Positions 42,578 through 51,612 of a stretch of DNA of 64,000 nt are shown here, in pieces. How positions within the stretch are numbered: the first letter of the stretch is position 1; every line of letters starts with the position of its first letter. The notes beneath the pieces are model-generated. The model had not been told where the DNA came from, ran no database searches, and saw only the letters and a list, made by a program, of their open reading frames with translations. Made by a program: the position numbers and the translations under genes. Location: positions 1-64,000 of the forward strand of contig NZ_FXTJ01000005.1 in assembly GCF_900182545.1 (NCBI RefSeq), given 5' to 3'. This DNA is from Geodermatophilus aquaeductus (GTDB taxonomy: Bacteria > Actinomycetota > Actinomycetes > Mycobacteriales > Geodermatophilaceae).

Positions 42578-43825
42578 TCACCCGCGCTTCCGCGGCGGCG
42601 GTGCCAGCCGCCAGCCGGTGCCGGTCCGCTGCACGAGGTCGGCCAGCTCCAGCGCCGGCAGGACGCGCAGGGCCTCCAGCGGGTCGCACCCGGCCACGGC
42701 GGCCAGCCGCTCGGCGCTGACGCCGGTCCGGACCGGGCAGGCGTCGAGCACCCGGCGGGCGATGTCGGACAGGCCGTCGCGCGGGGACGCGGGCCGCGCC
42801 GCCGGGGCCACGAGGTCGTCGCCGAGGCTGCCGACCGCCTCGATCACCTGGGCGGCGTTGCCCACCAGCTGCGCGCCACCCTCCGGCTCGCGCAGCAGCT
42901 CGTGGCAGCCGACCGACATCGCGCTGGTGACCGGGCCGGGCACGACCAGCACCTGCTTGCCCAGCCCGCGCGCCCGCCGGGCGGTGGCCTGGGCGCCGGA
43001 GCGGGCCGCGGCCTCGACCACCACGGTGCCGCGGGTGAGCCCGGCGATGATCCGGTTGCGGACGAGGAAGCGGTGCCGGTGCGGTGCTGCGCCCGGCGGC
43101 CACTCGCTGACCAGCAGGCCCCCGGCGTCGACGATGCGCGAGAACACCGCCGAGTGGGCCGCGGGATAGGCCCGGTCGACGCCGCAGGCGAGCACCACCA
43201 CGGTGGGCGCGCCGGCGGCCAGCGCGCCGCGGTGGGCGGCGACGTCGATGCCGTAGGCCCCGCCCGAGACGACCGTCCAGCCCCGCTCCCCCAGCTGCGC
43301 GCCGAGGTCGACGGCCACGTGCTCGCCGTAGGCCGTGGAGGCGCGCGCCCCCACCACGGCCACCGAGCGGTCGACGGTCGCGTCCAGCGGCGGGTCCCCG
43401 CGCACCCACAGGCCCACCGGGGGCACCAGCGCGGTGGTCCGGTCGCTCTGGCCCGCGTCCCCGCCGTCGTGCGCGGCGACGGTCAGCGGGTGCAGCGCCA
43501 GGGCGGGCCACTCGTCGTCCTCGGGCACCACCAGACGGGCGCCGCAGCGCTCGGCGCGGCGCAGGTCGGCGAGGCTGGCGTCCTCCCCGGCCCGCGGACC
43601 GACGAGGGCCCGGGCCTTCTCCGGCGCCACCCCGGCGCGTAGCGCGCGCACCGCGGCGACCGGTCCGACCTCGTCGATCCACCGCCACAGGTCCACCGAG
43701 CCCGGCTCGGCGGCACGGGTCAGCCAGGCCCGGGCCCGCCGCAGGCCGGCCGCGGCGACGCCCCCGACCGCGGCCGGGCCGGCGAGGGCGTCCTCGAGGT
43801 CCTCGTCGAGGGTCGGCGCGGTCAC
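42578..43825 (-). CDS. dprA: DNA processing protein DprA
   Basis: Binds single-stranded DNA and loads RecA; needed for natural transformation where that exists. The product is 415 aa. The N-terminal helical region covers residues 1-100. The Rossmann-like core has SVAVVGARASTAYGEHVA, VVSGGAYGIDVAAHRGAL and RNRIIAGLTRGTVVVEAA. A winged-helix DprA domain ends the protein. The GTG start overlaps the yifB stop by 4 bp. No competence pilus genes are in view, so its role here may be recombination only. Confidence 0.95.
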   Translation of the reverse strand: MTAPTLDEDLEDALAGPAAVGGVAAAGLRRARAWLTRAAEPGSVDLWRWIDEVGPVAAVRALRAGVAPEKARALVGPRAGEDASLADLRRAERCGARLVVPEDDEWPALALHPLTVAAHDGGDAGQSDRTTALVPPVGLWVRGDPPLDATVDRSVAVVGARASTAYGEHVAVDLGAQLGERGWTVVSGGAYGIDVAAHRGALAAGAPTVVVLACGVDRAYPAAHSAVFSRIVDAGGLLVSEWPPGAAPHRHRFLVRNRIIAGLTRGTVVVEAAARSGAQATARRARGLGKQVLVVPGPVTSAMSVGCHELLREPEGGAQLVGNAAQVIEAVGSLGDDLVAPAARPASPRDGLSDIARRVLDACPVRTGVSAERLAAVAGCDPLEALRVLPALELADLVQRTGTGWRLAPPPRKRG

Positions 43826-45342
43826 GCCGCCACCCGCTGCAGCCGCATGCCCAGCGCCTCGGCGACGTCGTCGCTGTCGGGCACCGTCCGCCCCGACAGG
43901 TCGGCCAGCGTCCAGGAGACCCGCAGCACGCGGTCCAGGCCGCGGACCGAGAGCAGGCCGCGGTCCAGCGCCCGCTCGGCCAGCGCCAGTGCCGGGCGCG
44001 GGACCGGCCAGCGCTCGCGCAGCAGCCGTCCGGGCACCTGGCTGTTCAGGACGAGCCCGGTGCCGGCCAGCCGGTCGGCCGCGGCCGACCGTGCGGCGGC
44101 CACCCGCGCCGCCACCGCGGCGGTCGGCTCCGGGGCCGAGCCCGCGTCCATCCAGGCGGCCCGGGTGACCGGCGGGAGCTCGACGCGCAGGTCGATGCGG
44201 TCGAGCAGCGGGCCGGACAGGCGCGACTGGTAGCGGCGCCGCTCCAGCGGGCTGCACGTGCACGCGGCGTCGCCGGCCGCGCTGGCGCACGGGCACGGGT
44301 TGGCCGCCAGCACCAGCTGGGCGCGGCACGGGAAGGTCGCCGAGCCCGCGGCCCGGCTGATCGTGACCTGCCCGCGTTCCAGGGGCTGGCGCAGCGTGTC
44401 CAGCGTCGCCCGGGGGAACTCGGGCGCCTCGTCGAGGAAGAGCACACCGCGGTGGGCGCGGCAGAGGGCCCCGGGGCGGATGGCGCCGGAGCCGCCTCCG
44501 ACGAGGGCGGCCATGGTGGCCGTGTGGTGCGGCGCCTCGAAGGGCGGCCGGCTCAGCAGCGGCGCTCCCGGCGGGAGCGTGCCGGCCACCGAGTGGATGG
44601 CGGTGACCTCGAGCGCGGCCCGCTCGTCGAGCACCGGCAGCAGCCCGGGCAGCCGCTCGGCGAGCATCGTCTTGCCCGCACCGGGCGGGCCGGTCAGGAA
44701 CAGGTGGTGACCGCCGGCCGCGGCCACCTCGACCGCGCGCCGGCCCGCGGCCTGGCCGACCACGTCGCCGAGGTCCGGCGCCGGCGCCGGTGGGGGCAGC
44801 GGACCGCGCCGGTGCGCCAGGAGGCGGCTGCGGCCGGACAGGTGGCCGACGAGGTCGCCGAGCGTCCGCGCGGCGAGCACCTCGACGCCGCCGACGAGGG
44901 CGGCCTCCTCGGCGTTGCCGGCCGGGACCACGACGGTGGCGTGGCCGGCCCGCGCGGCGGCCAGCACCGCGGGCAGGACACCGCGGACGGCACGCACCGA
45001 GCCGTCGAGTCCCAGCTCGCCGAGCAGGACCAGCCCGTCGGCGCTGTCGGCCGGCAGCGTGCCGGCCGCGGCGAGGACCGCGGCGGCCAGGGCGAGGTCG
45101 AAGCCGCTCCCCTGCTTGGGCATGGCGGCCGGTGACAGGCCGATGGTGATGCGGCGCATCGGCCACGAGGCGCCGGTGTTCACGACGGCGGCGCGGACGC
45201 GGTCGACCGACTGGCGCACCACGGCGTCGGGCAGGCCGACGAGCACCACCCCGGGGACGCCGGCGGACATGTCCACCTCGACCTCGACCATCTCCCCGGA
45301 CACCCCGGCCAGGCCGACCGACCAGGTGCGCGCCAGCGTCAC
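43822..45342 (-). CDS. YifB/ComM family Mg-chelatase-like AAA+ ATPase
   Basis: A 506-aa protein of the YifB family; the ComM homologue is a hexameric helicase that promotes branch migration in transformation. An N-terminal Lon-like S5 fold (residues 1-170) precedes the AAA+ module, with Walker A GPPGAGKT near 216-223 and Walker B GVLFLDEAPEF. A Cys-rich insert ANPCPCASAAGDAACTC looks like a zinc site. The C-terminal Mg-chelatase lid closes the protein. The start is GTG at 45342, overlapping the yraN stop. The yraN-yifB-dprA order is conserved. Confidence 0.94.
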   Translation of the reverse strand: MTLARTWSVGLAGVSGEMVEVEVDMSAGVPGVVLVGLPDAVVRQSVDRVRAAVVNTGASWPMRRITIGLSPAAMPKQGSGFDLALAAAVLAAAGTLPADSADGLVLLGELGLDGSVRAVRGVLPAVLAAARAGHATVVVPAGNAEEAALVGGVEVLAARTLGDLVGHLSGRSRLLAHRRGPLPPPAPAPDLGDVVGQAAGRRAVEVAAAGGHHLFLTGPPGAGKTMLAERLPGLLPVLDERAALEVTAIHSVAGTLPPGAPLLSRPPFEAPHHTATMAALVGGGSGAIRPGALCRAHRGVLFLDEAPEFPRATLDTLRQPLERGQVTISRAAGSATFPCRAQLVLAANPCPCASAAGDAACTCSPLERRRYQSRLSGPLLDRIDLRVELPPVTRAAWMDAGSAPEPTAAVAARVAAARSAAADRLAGTGLVLNSQVPGRLLRERWPVPRPALALAERALDRGLLSVRGLDRVLRVSWTLADLSGRTVPDSDDVAEALGMRLQRVAA

Positions 45343-45698
45343 GAGAACGCCCCGCGCAGGTGGGTCACCAGCGCCGGCGCGGCCGGCCGCACGAGGACGC
45401 CGACGACGTCGAAGCGCAGGTCGGGGGCGTGCTCGTCGTGGGCGGCCAGCCACCGCTGGGCCAGCAGGCGCAGCCGCCGCTGCTTGACCGGGGTCACCGC
45501 CTCCACGGGGTGGCCGAAGCCGGTCGCCCGGCGGGTCTTGACCTCGCAGAAGACGATCGCCGTCCCCTCGCGGGCGACGATGTCGAGCTCGCCGTCGCGG
45601 CAGCGCCAGTTGCGGTCGAGGACGGACAGTCCGGCGTCTGTCAGGTAGACCGCGGCGATGGTCTCCCCGCGGCTGCCGAGTTCGGTGGTCGTGGACAC
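45339..45698 (-). CDS. YraN family nuclease-like protein (UPF0102)
   Basis: A 119-aa protein of the Holliday-junction-resolvase-like UPF0102 family. The core shows RGETIAAVYLTDAGLSVLDRNWRC, the ELDIVA motif with catalytic-type Asp, and FCEVKTRR with the Glu-x-Lys pair of PD-(D/E)xK nucleases. The GTG start at 45698 is preferred over one 11 codons earlier. It is translationally coupled to yifB by a GTGA overlap. The biological role is unproven; the neighbourhood suggests DNA recombination. Confidence 0.92.
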   Translation of the reverse strand: MSTTTELGSRGETIAAVYLTDAGLSVLDRNWRCRDGELDIVAREGTAIVFCEVKTRRATGFGHPVEAVTPVKQRRLRLLAQRWLAAHDEHAPDLRFDVVGVLVRPAAPALVTHLRGAFS

Positions 45699-45829
45699 CC
45701 GCCGACCGTGACCCGCGGCGACACCGCCCACGGCCCGGGAGGGCGGTCTGTGGACGGCGTCCCGGGCTGTGGACGGCGCGGACGCTCCCGTCGGCCCGGG
45801 CGGTCAGCCTCCCGGGCGTGGAGTGCAGA

Positions 45830-46150
45830 TCAGCTGAGCCGGGGCCCGTCGGGCAGCTCGAGGTCGGGCTTGTCCAGTTCCTCGACGTTGACGTCCTTGA
45901 ACGTCAGCACGCGGACGTTGCGGACGAAGCGCGCCGGCCGGTACATGTCCCAGACCCAGGCGTCGGAGAGCTTGAGCTCGAAGAACACCTCGCCGCCGGC
46001 CTCGCGGACCTGCAGGTCGACGGAGTTGGCCAGGTAGAAGCGCCGCTCGGTCTCCACCACGTAGGTGAACTGCCGGACGATGTCCCGGTACTCGCGATAG
46101 AGCTGCAGCTCCATCTCGGTCTCGTACTTCTCCAGGTCCTCGGTACTCAT
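45830..46150 (-). CDS. DUF2469 family protein
   Basis: A 106-aa conserved actinobacterial protein (compare Rv2901c) with charged, mixed alpha/beta sequence: STEDLEKYETEMELQLYREY at the start and VWDMYRPARFVRNVRV later. ATG at 46150 overlaps the rnhB stop by 4 bp. It has no membrane segment. Its function is unknown; strict linkage with rnhB suggests nucleic-acid related work. The 131-nt gap to yraN holds a 7-bp hairpin and a short direct repeat (CTGTGGACGGCG twice) but no gene. Confidence 0.88.
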   Translation of the reverse strand: MSTEDLEKYETEMELQLYREYRDIVRQFTYVVETERRFYLANSVDLQVREAGGEVFFELKLSDAWVWDMYRPARFVRNVRVLTFKDVNVEELDKPDLELPDGPRLS

Positions 46151-46926
46151 CGCGGCTCTCCGGAGACGGTGCACATGCCCCCATCATCGACCATGCCGCC
46201 GGGACCGGTGAGCTGGAGTTCCCGGACGGCGTGTGCGTCGCGCGCGCGGACGACGTTGACGAACCGCGAGCGGTGCTCGGGACAGGGCCCGTGACGCTCG
46301 AGGGCGGCGCCGTGCGCCTCGGTCGTGTAGCCCTTGTGCACCGCGAAGTCGTACTCGGGGAAGCGCTCGTGCAGGTCGAGCATGATGCGGTCGCGGGTGA
46401 CCTTGGCCAGCACCGACGCGGCGGCCACGCAGGCGGCGACGCGGTCGCCCTTCCACACCGCGAGGCTGGGCACGCCCAGCCCGGGCACCGCGAAGCCGTC
46501 GGTGAGGACGTAGTCGGCCGGCGGGTCCAGCGCGGTCACCGCGCGGCGCAGCGCCTCGAGGTTGGTGACGTGCATGCCGCGCGCGTCGAGCTCGGAGACC
46601 GGGATCACCACGACCGACCAGGCCACCGCGCGCTCGACGACCTCGTCGTAGACCCGGTTGCGGGCGGCGGCGGTGAGCAGCTTGGAGTCGGCGAGCCCGG
46701 GGACGCGGCCGCGGCGTCCGGCGGGGAGCACGCAGGCGGCGGCGACCAGCGGTCCGGCGCAGGCGCCGCGCCCGGCCTCGTCGGCACCGGCCACGGAGGC
46801 GAAGCCACGCCGGCGCAGCGACCGTTCCATGTCCCACAGCGCGTCGCCGTCGGCGACGTCGGGACGACGGGAGCGGGCCGCCGGCGCAGCGGCGACCCGG
46901 TGGGCGGGGGGAAGACGTCCGGCCAT
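46147..46926 (-). CDS. rnhB: Ribonuclease HII
   Basis: Removes ribonucleotides from RNA-DNA hybrids and misincorporated ribonucleotides from DNA. The product is 259 aa. Catalytic DEAGRG is at residues 49-54 (Asp49, Glu50), with further acidic residues in YVLTDGFAV and the SVLAKVTRDRIM helix; the YDFAVHKGYTTEAH tail is family-typical. ATG at 46926, with about 35 residues of Ala/Arg-rich lead before the fold, so a later start is possible. The 4-bp overlap with the DUF2469 gene implies coupling. Confidence 0.95.
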   Translation of the reverse strand: MAGRLPPAHRVAAAPAARSRRPDVADGDALWDMERSLRRRGFASVAGADEAGRGACAGPLVAAACVLPAGRRGRVPGLADSKLLTAAARNRVYDEVVERAVAWSVVVIPVSELDARGMHVTNLEALRRAVTALDPPADYVLTDGFAVPGLGVPSLAVWKGDRVAACVAAASVLAKVTRDRIMLDLHERFPEYDFAVHKGYTTEAHGAALERHGPCPEHRSRFVNVVRARDAHAVRELQLTGPGGMVDDGGMCTVSGEPR

Positions 46927-46935
46927 CGCCGACCG

Positions 46936-46941
46936 ACACTA
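46936..46941 (-). promoter_or_regulatory. Possible -10 element of a near-leaderless rnhB transcript
   Basis: TAGTGT on the minus strand fits TANNNT only 9 nt upstream of the rnhB ATG, so transcription would begin at or within a few bases of the start codon. Leaderless mRNAs are common in actinobacteria. There is no visible -35 and no Shine-Dalgarno sequence before the ATG. Confidence 0.3.
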
Positions 46942-46998
46942 CGACGCCCTCCCGACGGACCGTCGGCGACGTCGGGGCCCGCGGGGCGGCGGCAACGA

Positions 46999-47039
46999 CC
47001 ACGGGCCGGTCCCCGGGGTCAGAGGGGACCGGCCCGTGG
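46999..47039 (-). terminator. Strong hairpin after the LuxR-type gene
   Basis: A perfect 16-bp inverted repeat (CCACGGGCCGGTCCCC at 46999-47014 with 47024-47039) and a 9-nt loop. A second, 8-bp hairpin (CCGGACCG/CGGTCCGG, 47067-47095) lies between it and the regulator stop at 47113. The pair probably isolates the regulator from rnhB. Confidence 0.75.
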
Positions 47040-47112
47040 ACCGGAGCGGACCCGGGGGTCCGTGGGCCGGACCGCCGAGGAGGCGGACGGTCCGGACGGA
47101 GGAGGGAGGGGG

Positions 47113-47832
47113 TCAGACCTCCACGGGGGCCGGGGCGGCGGTCACGGCGTGGGCACCGCAGGTGCAGGAGGCCGAGCCGCGCGAGGAGAGCACCAGGGAG
47201 ACCGCGTGCGCCCGGTCGCGGGCACCCAGCTTGCGCAGGATGGCCTTGACGTGGGACTTGACGGTGTCCTCGCTGATGAACAGGTTGCGGCCGATCTGCC
47301 GGTTGGACTGGCCCTGCAGCAGCTCGTCGAGGACGTCCTGCTCGCGGCGGGTCAGGGGGACCTCGGGGGTCAGCGGCTTGGCGACGGGAGCGGTGGCGCC
47401 CTCGACGCGGCGGATCTGCGGGTCGACGACGGTGCGGCCGGCACGGGCGGCCAGGATCGCCCAGCCGAGCAGGGTCGGCGAGGTGTTGAGCATCAGGTAG
47501 CCGCGAACACCGGCGGCGACCGCCTCGTTGACCACGGCGGGGTCCTCGGAGGTGGCCAGGGCGACGACGGCCACCCGCGGGAAGCGGCGGCGCAGGTCGC
47601 GGACGACGTTGAGGGTGGCGGCGCGACCGGCGCCCATCTCGACGACCACGGCGTCGGGCCGGGCGGTCTCGACGAGGGTCAGGGCGCGGCGCAGCTCGCC
47701 GGGGGTGCCGACCGACTGCATGCCGGCCGTCTCGTTGATCATGCTGACCAGGCCGCGCCGCAGGACGGGGGCGTCGGCGAGGAGGAGCACGCGGGTGACG
47801 CCTCGGGTAGCGCTCGCCAGGGGTGCGGACAC
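47113..47832 (-). CDS. LuxR-family regulator with degenerate receiver domain
   Basis: A 239-aa DNA-binding regulator with NarL/FixJ layout. The N-terminal receiver-like domain (10-130) keeps the fold but Glu65 replaces the phosphoacceptor Asp, only one of the two acidic pocket residues remains (Asp20-Ala21), and Leu115 replaces the conserved Lys. The C-terminal HTH (160-215) is intact: LTRREQDVLDELLQGQSNRQI. A CTC motif sits in the tail. The GTG at 47832 is chosen for its GGAG site; a TTG lies four codons earlier. No sensor kinase is adjacent. It is therefore probably phosphorylation-independent. Confidence 0.85.
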   Translation of the reverse strand: MSAPLASATRGVTRVLLLADAPVLRRGLVSMINETAGMQSVGTPGELRRALTLVETARPDAVVVEMGAGRAATLNVVRDLRRRFPRVAVVALATSEDPAVVNEAVAAGVRGYLMLNTSPTLLGWAILAARAGRTVVDPQIRRVEGATAPVAKPLTPEVPLTRREQDVLDELLQGQSNRQIGRNLFISEDTVKSHVKAILRKLGARDRAHAVSLVLSSRGSASCTCGAHAVTAAPAPVEV

Positions 47833-48027
47833 GACTTTCTCCAATTCAGTGGACCAGGTGACTCTCGACTACTCCATCGGGATGAATGGCGCACACCTTG
47901 AACACTTCCTGGGGATTTTTTCTGCGGCCCGTATTGGTAGTCGCCGTCACAGGGGAAACACCGAGTGGTGACCGACTCCGGATTGTCGACATGGGGACGC
48001 AATTTCCGGGAATGGCGCGGGAACGAC

Positions 48028-48062
48028 GACGGCGCCGCCCCTCGGGGAGGGACGGCGCCGTC
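48028..48062 (-). terminator. Hairpin terminator after lepB
   Basis: A 16-bp stem with one mismatch (48028-48043 with 48047-48062) and a 3-nt loop starts 15 nt past the lepB stop. The remaining gap up to the LuxR-type gene (47833-48027) is visibly richer in A and T than its surroundings and should hold that gene's promoter. Confidence 0.7.
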
Positions 48063-48077
48063 GGGAGGCGGAGGTGC

Positions 48078-48980
48078 TCAGCCCGGTGGCGGGCGCAGCC
48101 GGCGCCTGCGGTTCCACGCCGCGACCGGCAGCGCGCCGACCAGACCCGCACCCAGCGGCAGGTACTGGCCGACCGTGCCGGAGAGGCCGGCCGCCTCGGT
48201 GCCCTGGATGTCCGGGTCGTCGAGGGTGCCGAAGCGCGAGACCGGCCAGACGATGAGCGCGGCCTTGCCGATGACGTCGTCGACGGCGATGGTGCCGCTG
48301 TAGCGGTCGCCGACGTGGGACCGCGAGTCGGCCGACGCCGACCGGTGGTCGCCCATGACCCACAGCCGGCCCTCGGGCACGATCACGGGGTCGAACGCGC
48401 GGCTCTCCAGCGGGGTGTTCTCGAAGATGTAGGGCTCGTCGAGCGGCTGGCCGTCGACGGTCACCCGCCCCTCGGCGTCACAGCACTGCACGGTCTGCCC
48501 GCCGGTGGCGATGACCCGCTTGACGTAGTCGTCCTCGCTGGGCGGCGCGACGCCGACCGCGCGGCCGAGCCAGAGCAGGGCGCCGGTGAACCAGTTCGAC
48601 GGCTCGGACACCTCGACCTCGGGTGTCCACGTGTCCGGACCCTCGAAGACGACGATGTCGCCGGGCTCGGGTTCGCCGAACCAGTACGGGATCTTGTTGA
48701 CCAGCACCCGGTCACCGGTGCAGCCGGTGCAGCCGTGCAGCGTCTGCTCCATCGATCCGGAGGGGATGAAGAACGCCTGGGCGAGGAACGTCTTGACCAG
48801 CAGCGCCAGCACGAAGGCCACGAGCAGCAGCACCGGCAGCTCGCGCAGCAGCGAGCTCTTCTTCTCCGGGGCGCCCTTCGGCCTCCGCCAGGCGCGGTGC
48901 CGTCCGGTGGCCGGTTCCTCGGGCGTGGGGTCGTCCCCCGGGACGACGTCGGCGGGCCCTCCGGACCGGTCGCTGCTCAT
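48078..48980 (-). CDS. lepB: Signal peptidase I
   Basis: Removes Sec and Tat signal peptides at the outer face of the membrane. The product is 300 aa. An acidic/basic cytoplasmic tail precedes one membrane helix at about 46-66. The catalytic Ser76 lies in PSGSMEQTL and general base Lys154 in DYVKRVIATGG. VMGDHRSASADSR follows as the conserved Box E. A second hydrophobic stretch near the C-terminus (LPLGAGLVGALPVAAW) probably forms a second helix, ending in RRRR. It lies after rplS, as in Mycobacterium. Confidence 0.96.
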   Translation of the reverse strand: MSSDRSGGPADVVPGDDPTPEEPATGRHRAWRRPKGAPEKKSSLLRELPVLLLVAFVLALLVKTFLAQAFFIPSGSMEQTLHGCTGCTGDRVLVNKIPYWFGEPEPGDIVVFEGPDTWTPEVEVSEPSNWFTGALLWLGRAVGVAPPSEDDYVKRVIATGGQTVQCCDAEGRVTVDGQPLDEPYIFENTPLESRAFDPVIVPEGRLWVMGDHRSASADSRSHVGDRYSGTIAVDDVIGKAALIVWPVSRFGTLDDPDIQGTEAAGLSGTVGQYLPLGAGLVGALPVAAWNRRRRLRPPPG

Positions 48981-49067
48981 CGGGAGCCAGCGTACGGCCG
49001 CGGAGGACCCGCCGTGGTCAGGCCGGGTCGTTCCGGCCCGGAGTCGTCCGGGGCGAGCCGGGCGCGG

Positions 49068-49424
49068 TCAGCGCGCGACGGTCTCGCGGCGCTCCTTGAT
49101 CTTGGCGGCCTTGCCGCGCAGCTCGCGCAGGTAGTACAGCTTGGCGCGGCGGACGTCACCGCGGGTCACGACCTCGATCTTCTCGACGACCGGGGTGTGC
49201 ACCGGGAAGGTGCGCTCGACACCCACGCCGAAGCTGACCTTGCGGACGGTGAAGGTCTCGCGGATCCCGCCGCCCTGGCGCCGGATGACGACGCCCTGGA
49301 AGACCTGGATGCGCGAGCGGTTGCCCTCGACGACGCGCACGTGCACCTTGACGGTGTCCCCGGGGCGGAACTCGGGGATGTCGTCGCGCAGCGAGTCGGC
49401 GTCGAGTACGTCCAGGGTGTTCAT
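49068..49424 (-). CDS. rplS: 50S ribosomal protein L19
   Basis: A 118-aa 50S protein at the subunit interface. The family features [29 protein letters not shown] and a basic C-terminus [17 protein letters not shown] are seen. The ATG has GAGGA upstream. It is followed at 87 nt by lepB. The 179-nt gap upstream (49425-49603) contains no gene and presumably holds its promoter. Confidence 0.97.
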   Translation of the reverse strand: MNTLDVLDADSLRDDIPEFRPGDTVKVHVRVVEGNRSRIQVFQGVVIRRQGGGIRETFTVRKVSFGVGVERTFPVHTPVVEKIEVVTRGDVRRAKLYYLRELRGKAAKIKERRETVAR

Positions 49425-49603
49425 CGCGGCATTCCTCGGTCTCAGCAGTGGCTCGTCGTCGGTCCGGGCAGCGGGACACCCCGCGCTCCGGACCAGGGGG
49501 CTGCGACTCCGGGGACCCGTCGGCGGGCGCCTCCGGTCTGCAGCGACTCTCTACTGTGCCACATCCGCGCCGGCCTGCCGAGTGCGGCCCCGCGGAACGG
49601 GCG

Positions 49604-50104
49604 TCAGTCGACGACCCGGGGTGGCCGACGCCACGCTCCGGCGAGCAGCTCGGGCAGCACGTCGGCGAGCTCGCGCGGCGCGAACTCCACGTCCGCGGCG
49701 GCGATCTCGGCTGGCGTCCACCAGCGGTGCGGCTCCTCCCCCAGCAGCTCCAACTCGGTGCGGCCGGCGGCGTCCACCTCGTGGACGACGTCGCGCAGGA
49801 CGAAGAACGTCTCCCGGGAGTCGACGTCGACGCCGGCGAAGGGACCCACGTGCCGGCGCAGCCAGACGGGGCCCTCCAGCGCCGCCGGGTCGACCACCAG
49901 GCCGATCTCCTCGGCGAGCTCGCGGGCGGCGGCCTGGCGGACGGTCTCGCCGTCCTCCACTCCCCCGCCGGGCGTGTACCAGAACAGCACGTCACCGGGC
50001 GGGACCGCCGGGTCGGTCAGCCGGGCGCCGAGCAGCAGCACCCGCCCGTCGGGGTCGAGCACGACGACCCGCGCCGTCGGCCGCACCACCGCGCGCTCAG
50101 GCAC
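49604..50104 (-). CDS. NUDIX hydrolase
   Basis: A 166-aa pyrophosphohydrolase. The Nudix box is complete, starting at GGGVEDGET (about residue 46) and ending RELAEEIGL (about 69). The GTG start at 50104 overlaps the trmD 3' end by 8 bp. The longer open frame upstream is a trmD shadow. The preferred substrate (nucleoside diphosphate derivative, dNTP or RNA cap) is not evident. Its insertion between trmD and rplS is a departure from the usual trmD-rplS adjacency. Confidence 0.88.
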   Translation of the reverse strand: MPERAVVRPTARVVVLDPDGRVLLLGARLTDPAVPPGDVLFWYTPGGGVEDGETVRQAAARELAEEIGLVVDPAALEGPVWLRRHVGPFAGVDVDSRETFFVLRDVVHEVDAAGRTELELLGEEPHRWWTPAEIAAADVEFAPRELADVLPELLAGAWRRPPRVVD

Positions 50105-50834
50105 CGTCGAGGGCCGCCCGGTCGGCCGGGGTGAGCGCGTCCTCGGGCAGCGCGGCCAGCAGGTCCGGACGCCGGGTCGCGGTGCGCCGCAGGGACTCCG
50201 CGCGCCGCCACCGGGCGATGGCCGCGTGGTCGCCGGAGAGCAGCACGGGCGGCACGTCGAGCCCACGCCAGGACGCCGGGCGGGTGTAGGAAGGGCCCTC
50301 GAGCAGCCCGTCGGCGTGCGAGTCGAACTCCACCGAGTCGCGGTTGCCCACGACGCCGGGCAGCAGCCGGGTGACCGCCTCGACCATCACCAGCACCGCG
50401 GACTCACCGCCGGCGAGGACGTAGTCGCCGATGGAGACCTCCGACACCGGCCCGGACTCCGCGGCCCAGTCGGCCACGCGCTGGTCGATGCCCTCGTAGC
50501 GGCCGCAGGCGAAGACCAGGCCGGGCTCGGTGGACCACTCGGCGGCGACGGCCTGGGTGAACGGGCGCCCGGCGGGCGTCGGCACGACCAGCCGCGTGCC
50601 GGGCGGCCGGACGGCCTCCAGGGCCCGCGCCCACGGCTCGGGGCGCATCACCATGCCGGGGCCGCCGCCGTAGGGGGCGTCGTCGACGGTGCGGTGGACG
50701 TCGTCGGTCCACTGCCGCAGGTCGTGCACGCCGACGGCGAGCAGGCCGCGCTCCGCGGCCTTCCCCAGCAGCGACTGGCGCAGCGGGGCGAGGTACTCGG
50801 GGAAGATCGTGACGACGTCGATGCGGAAGGTCAC
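50097..50834 (-). CDS. trmD: tRNA (guanine(37)-N1)-methyltransferase
   Basis: Methylates G37 next to the anticodon to prevent frameshifting. The product is 245 aa. SPOUT-knot motifs are present: [16 protein letters not shown] at the N-terminus, [29 protein letters not shown] and [17 protein letters not shown], which wraps SAM. The C-terminal domain contains [26 protein letters not shown]. The GTG start overlaps the rimM stop. Confidence 0.97.
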   Translation of the reverse strand: MTFRIDVVTIFPEYLAPLRQSLLGKAAERGLLAVGVHDLRQWTDDVHRTVDDAPYGGGPGMVMRPEPWARALEAVRPPGTRLVVPTPAGRPFTQAVAAEWSTEPGLVFACGRYEGIDQRVADWAAESGPVSEVSIGDYVLAGGESAVLVMVEAVTRLLPGVVGNRDSVEFDSHADGLLEGPSYTRPASWRGLDVPPVLLSGDHAAIARWRRAESLRRTATRRPDLLAALPEDALTPADRAALDGA

Positions 50835-51355
50835 AGGTCGAGCAGCCCCTCGGGCGGGTCGACGACCACGATCCCGCCGGCGACGTCGACGGTCGGCACG
50901 ATCGCCGAGACGAAGGGCACCAGCAGCTCCCCGCCGTCGACGCGGGCCACGACCAGCAGGTCGGCGCCCTCGTGGCGGACGGCGGTCACCTCGCCCAGCG
51001 GCGTGCCGTCGGGCAGCTGCACGCCCAGGCCGTGCAGCTGGTGGTCGTAGTAGGCGTCGGGGTCCTCCAGTGCCGGCAGGTCGGCGACGGGGACCTCGAG
51101 CAGGGTGTCGCGGAGGGCCTCGACCTCCTCGCGGGAGTCGTAGCCCTCGAACGCGAGCAGCAGCACCTCGCGGTGCCAGCGGGCGCCGGCGACGGTCAGC
51201 GGACCGCGGTCGGCGGGGACGGTGCGGAGGACGGCACCGGGGACGAACCGGTCGTCGGGGTCGTCGGTGCGGACCTCGATGGTCGCTTCACCACGGACAC
51301 CGTGGGGCCGGCCGATGCGGCCGACCACCACGGTGTCGTCAGGAGTGGGTCCCAC
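50831..51355 (-). CDS. rimM: 16S rRNA processing protein RimM
   Basis: Assembles the head of the 30S subunit with S19. The product is 174 aa. The N-terminal beta-barrel shows [20 protein letters not shown] and the C-terminal PRC-barrel [16 protein letters not shown] and [14 protein letters not shown]. It is positioned rpsP-KH-rimM-trmD, the usual operon. GTG at 51355, 17 nt after the KH gene. Confidence 0.96.
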   Translation of the reverse strand: MGPTPDDTVVVGRIGRPHGVRGEATIEVRTDDPDDRFVPGAVLRTVPADRGPLTVAGARWHREVLLLAFEGYDSREEVEALRDTLLEVPVADLPALEDPDAYYDHQLHGLGVQLPDGTPLGEVTAVRHEGADLLVVARVDGGELLVPFVSAIVPTVDVAGGIVVVDPPEGLLDL

Positions 51356-51372
51356 GTCCGGGACGCGAGGGC

Positions 51373-51609
51373 TCAGCGCCCGTCGGTGTCGACGACGTCG
51401 ACCCGCAGGCCGCGGCCGCCGACGCCGGTCATGACCGTGCGCAGCGCCTTGGCGGTGCGCCCGCCTCGGCCGATCACCTTGCCGAGATCGTCGGGGTGGA
51501 CCCGGACCTCGAGGGTCTTGCCGCGACGGCCGCCGACCATGTCGACGGTGACGTCGCGCGGGTGGTCGACGATGCCCTTGACCAGGTGCTCGAGCGCCTC
51601 TTCGAGCAC
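51373..51609 (-). CDS. KH-domain RNA-binding protein (YlqC/KhpA type)
   Basis: A 78-aa single KH-domain protein. The GXXG loop is in LGKVIGRGGRTAKALRT. KhpA-type proteins bind RNA together with the Jag/KhpB partner and influence cell division and translation in Gram-positive bacteria. The GTG start is 3 nt after the rpsP stop. It is conserved in the rpsP-rimM-trmD operon (compare Rv2908c). Confidence 0.92.
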   Translation of the reverse strand: MLEEALEHLVKGIVDHPRDVTVDMVGGRRGKTLEVRVHPDDLGKVIGRGGRTAKALRTVMTGVGGRGLRVDVVDTDGR

Positions 51610-51612
51610 GTC

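Noticed and set aside
47886..51050. 1054-aa plus-strand frame across lepB, rplS and trmD
   Set aside because: Spans several convincing minus-strand genes and their gaps; composition is that of antisense GC-rich DNA.
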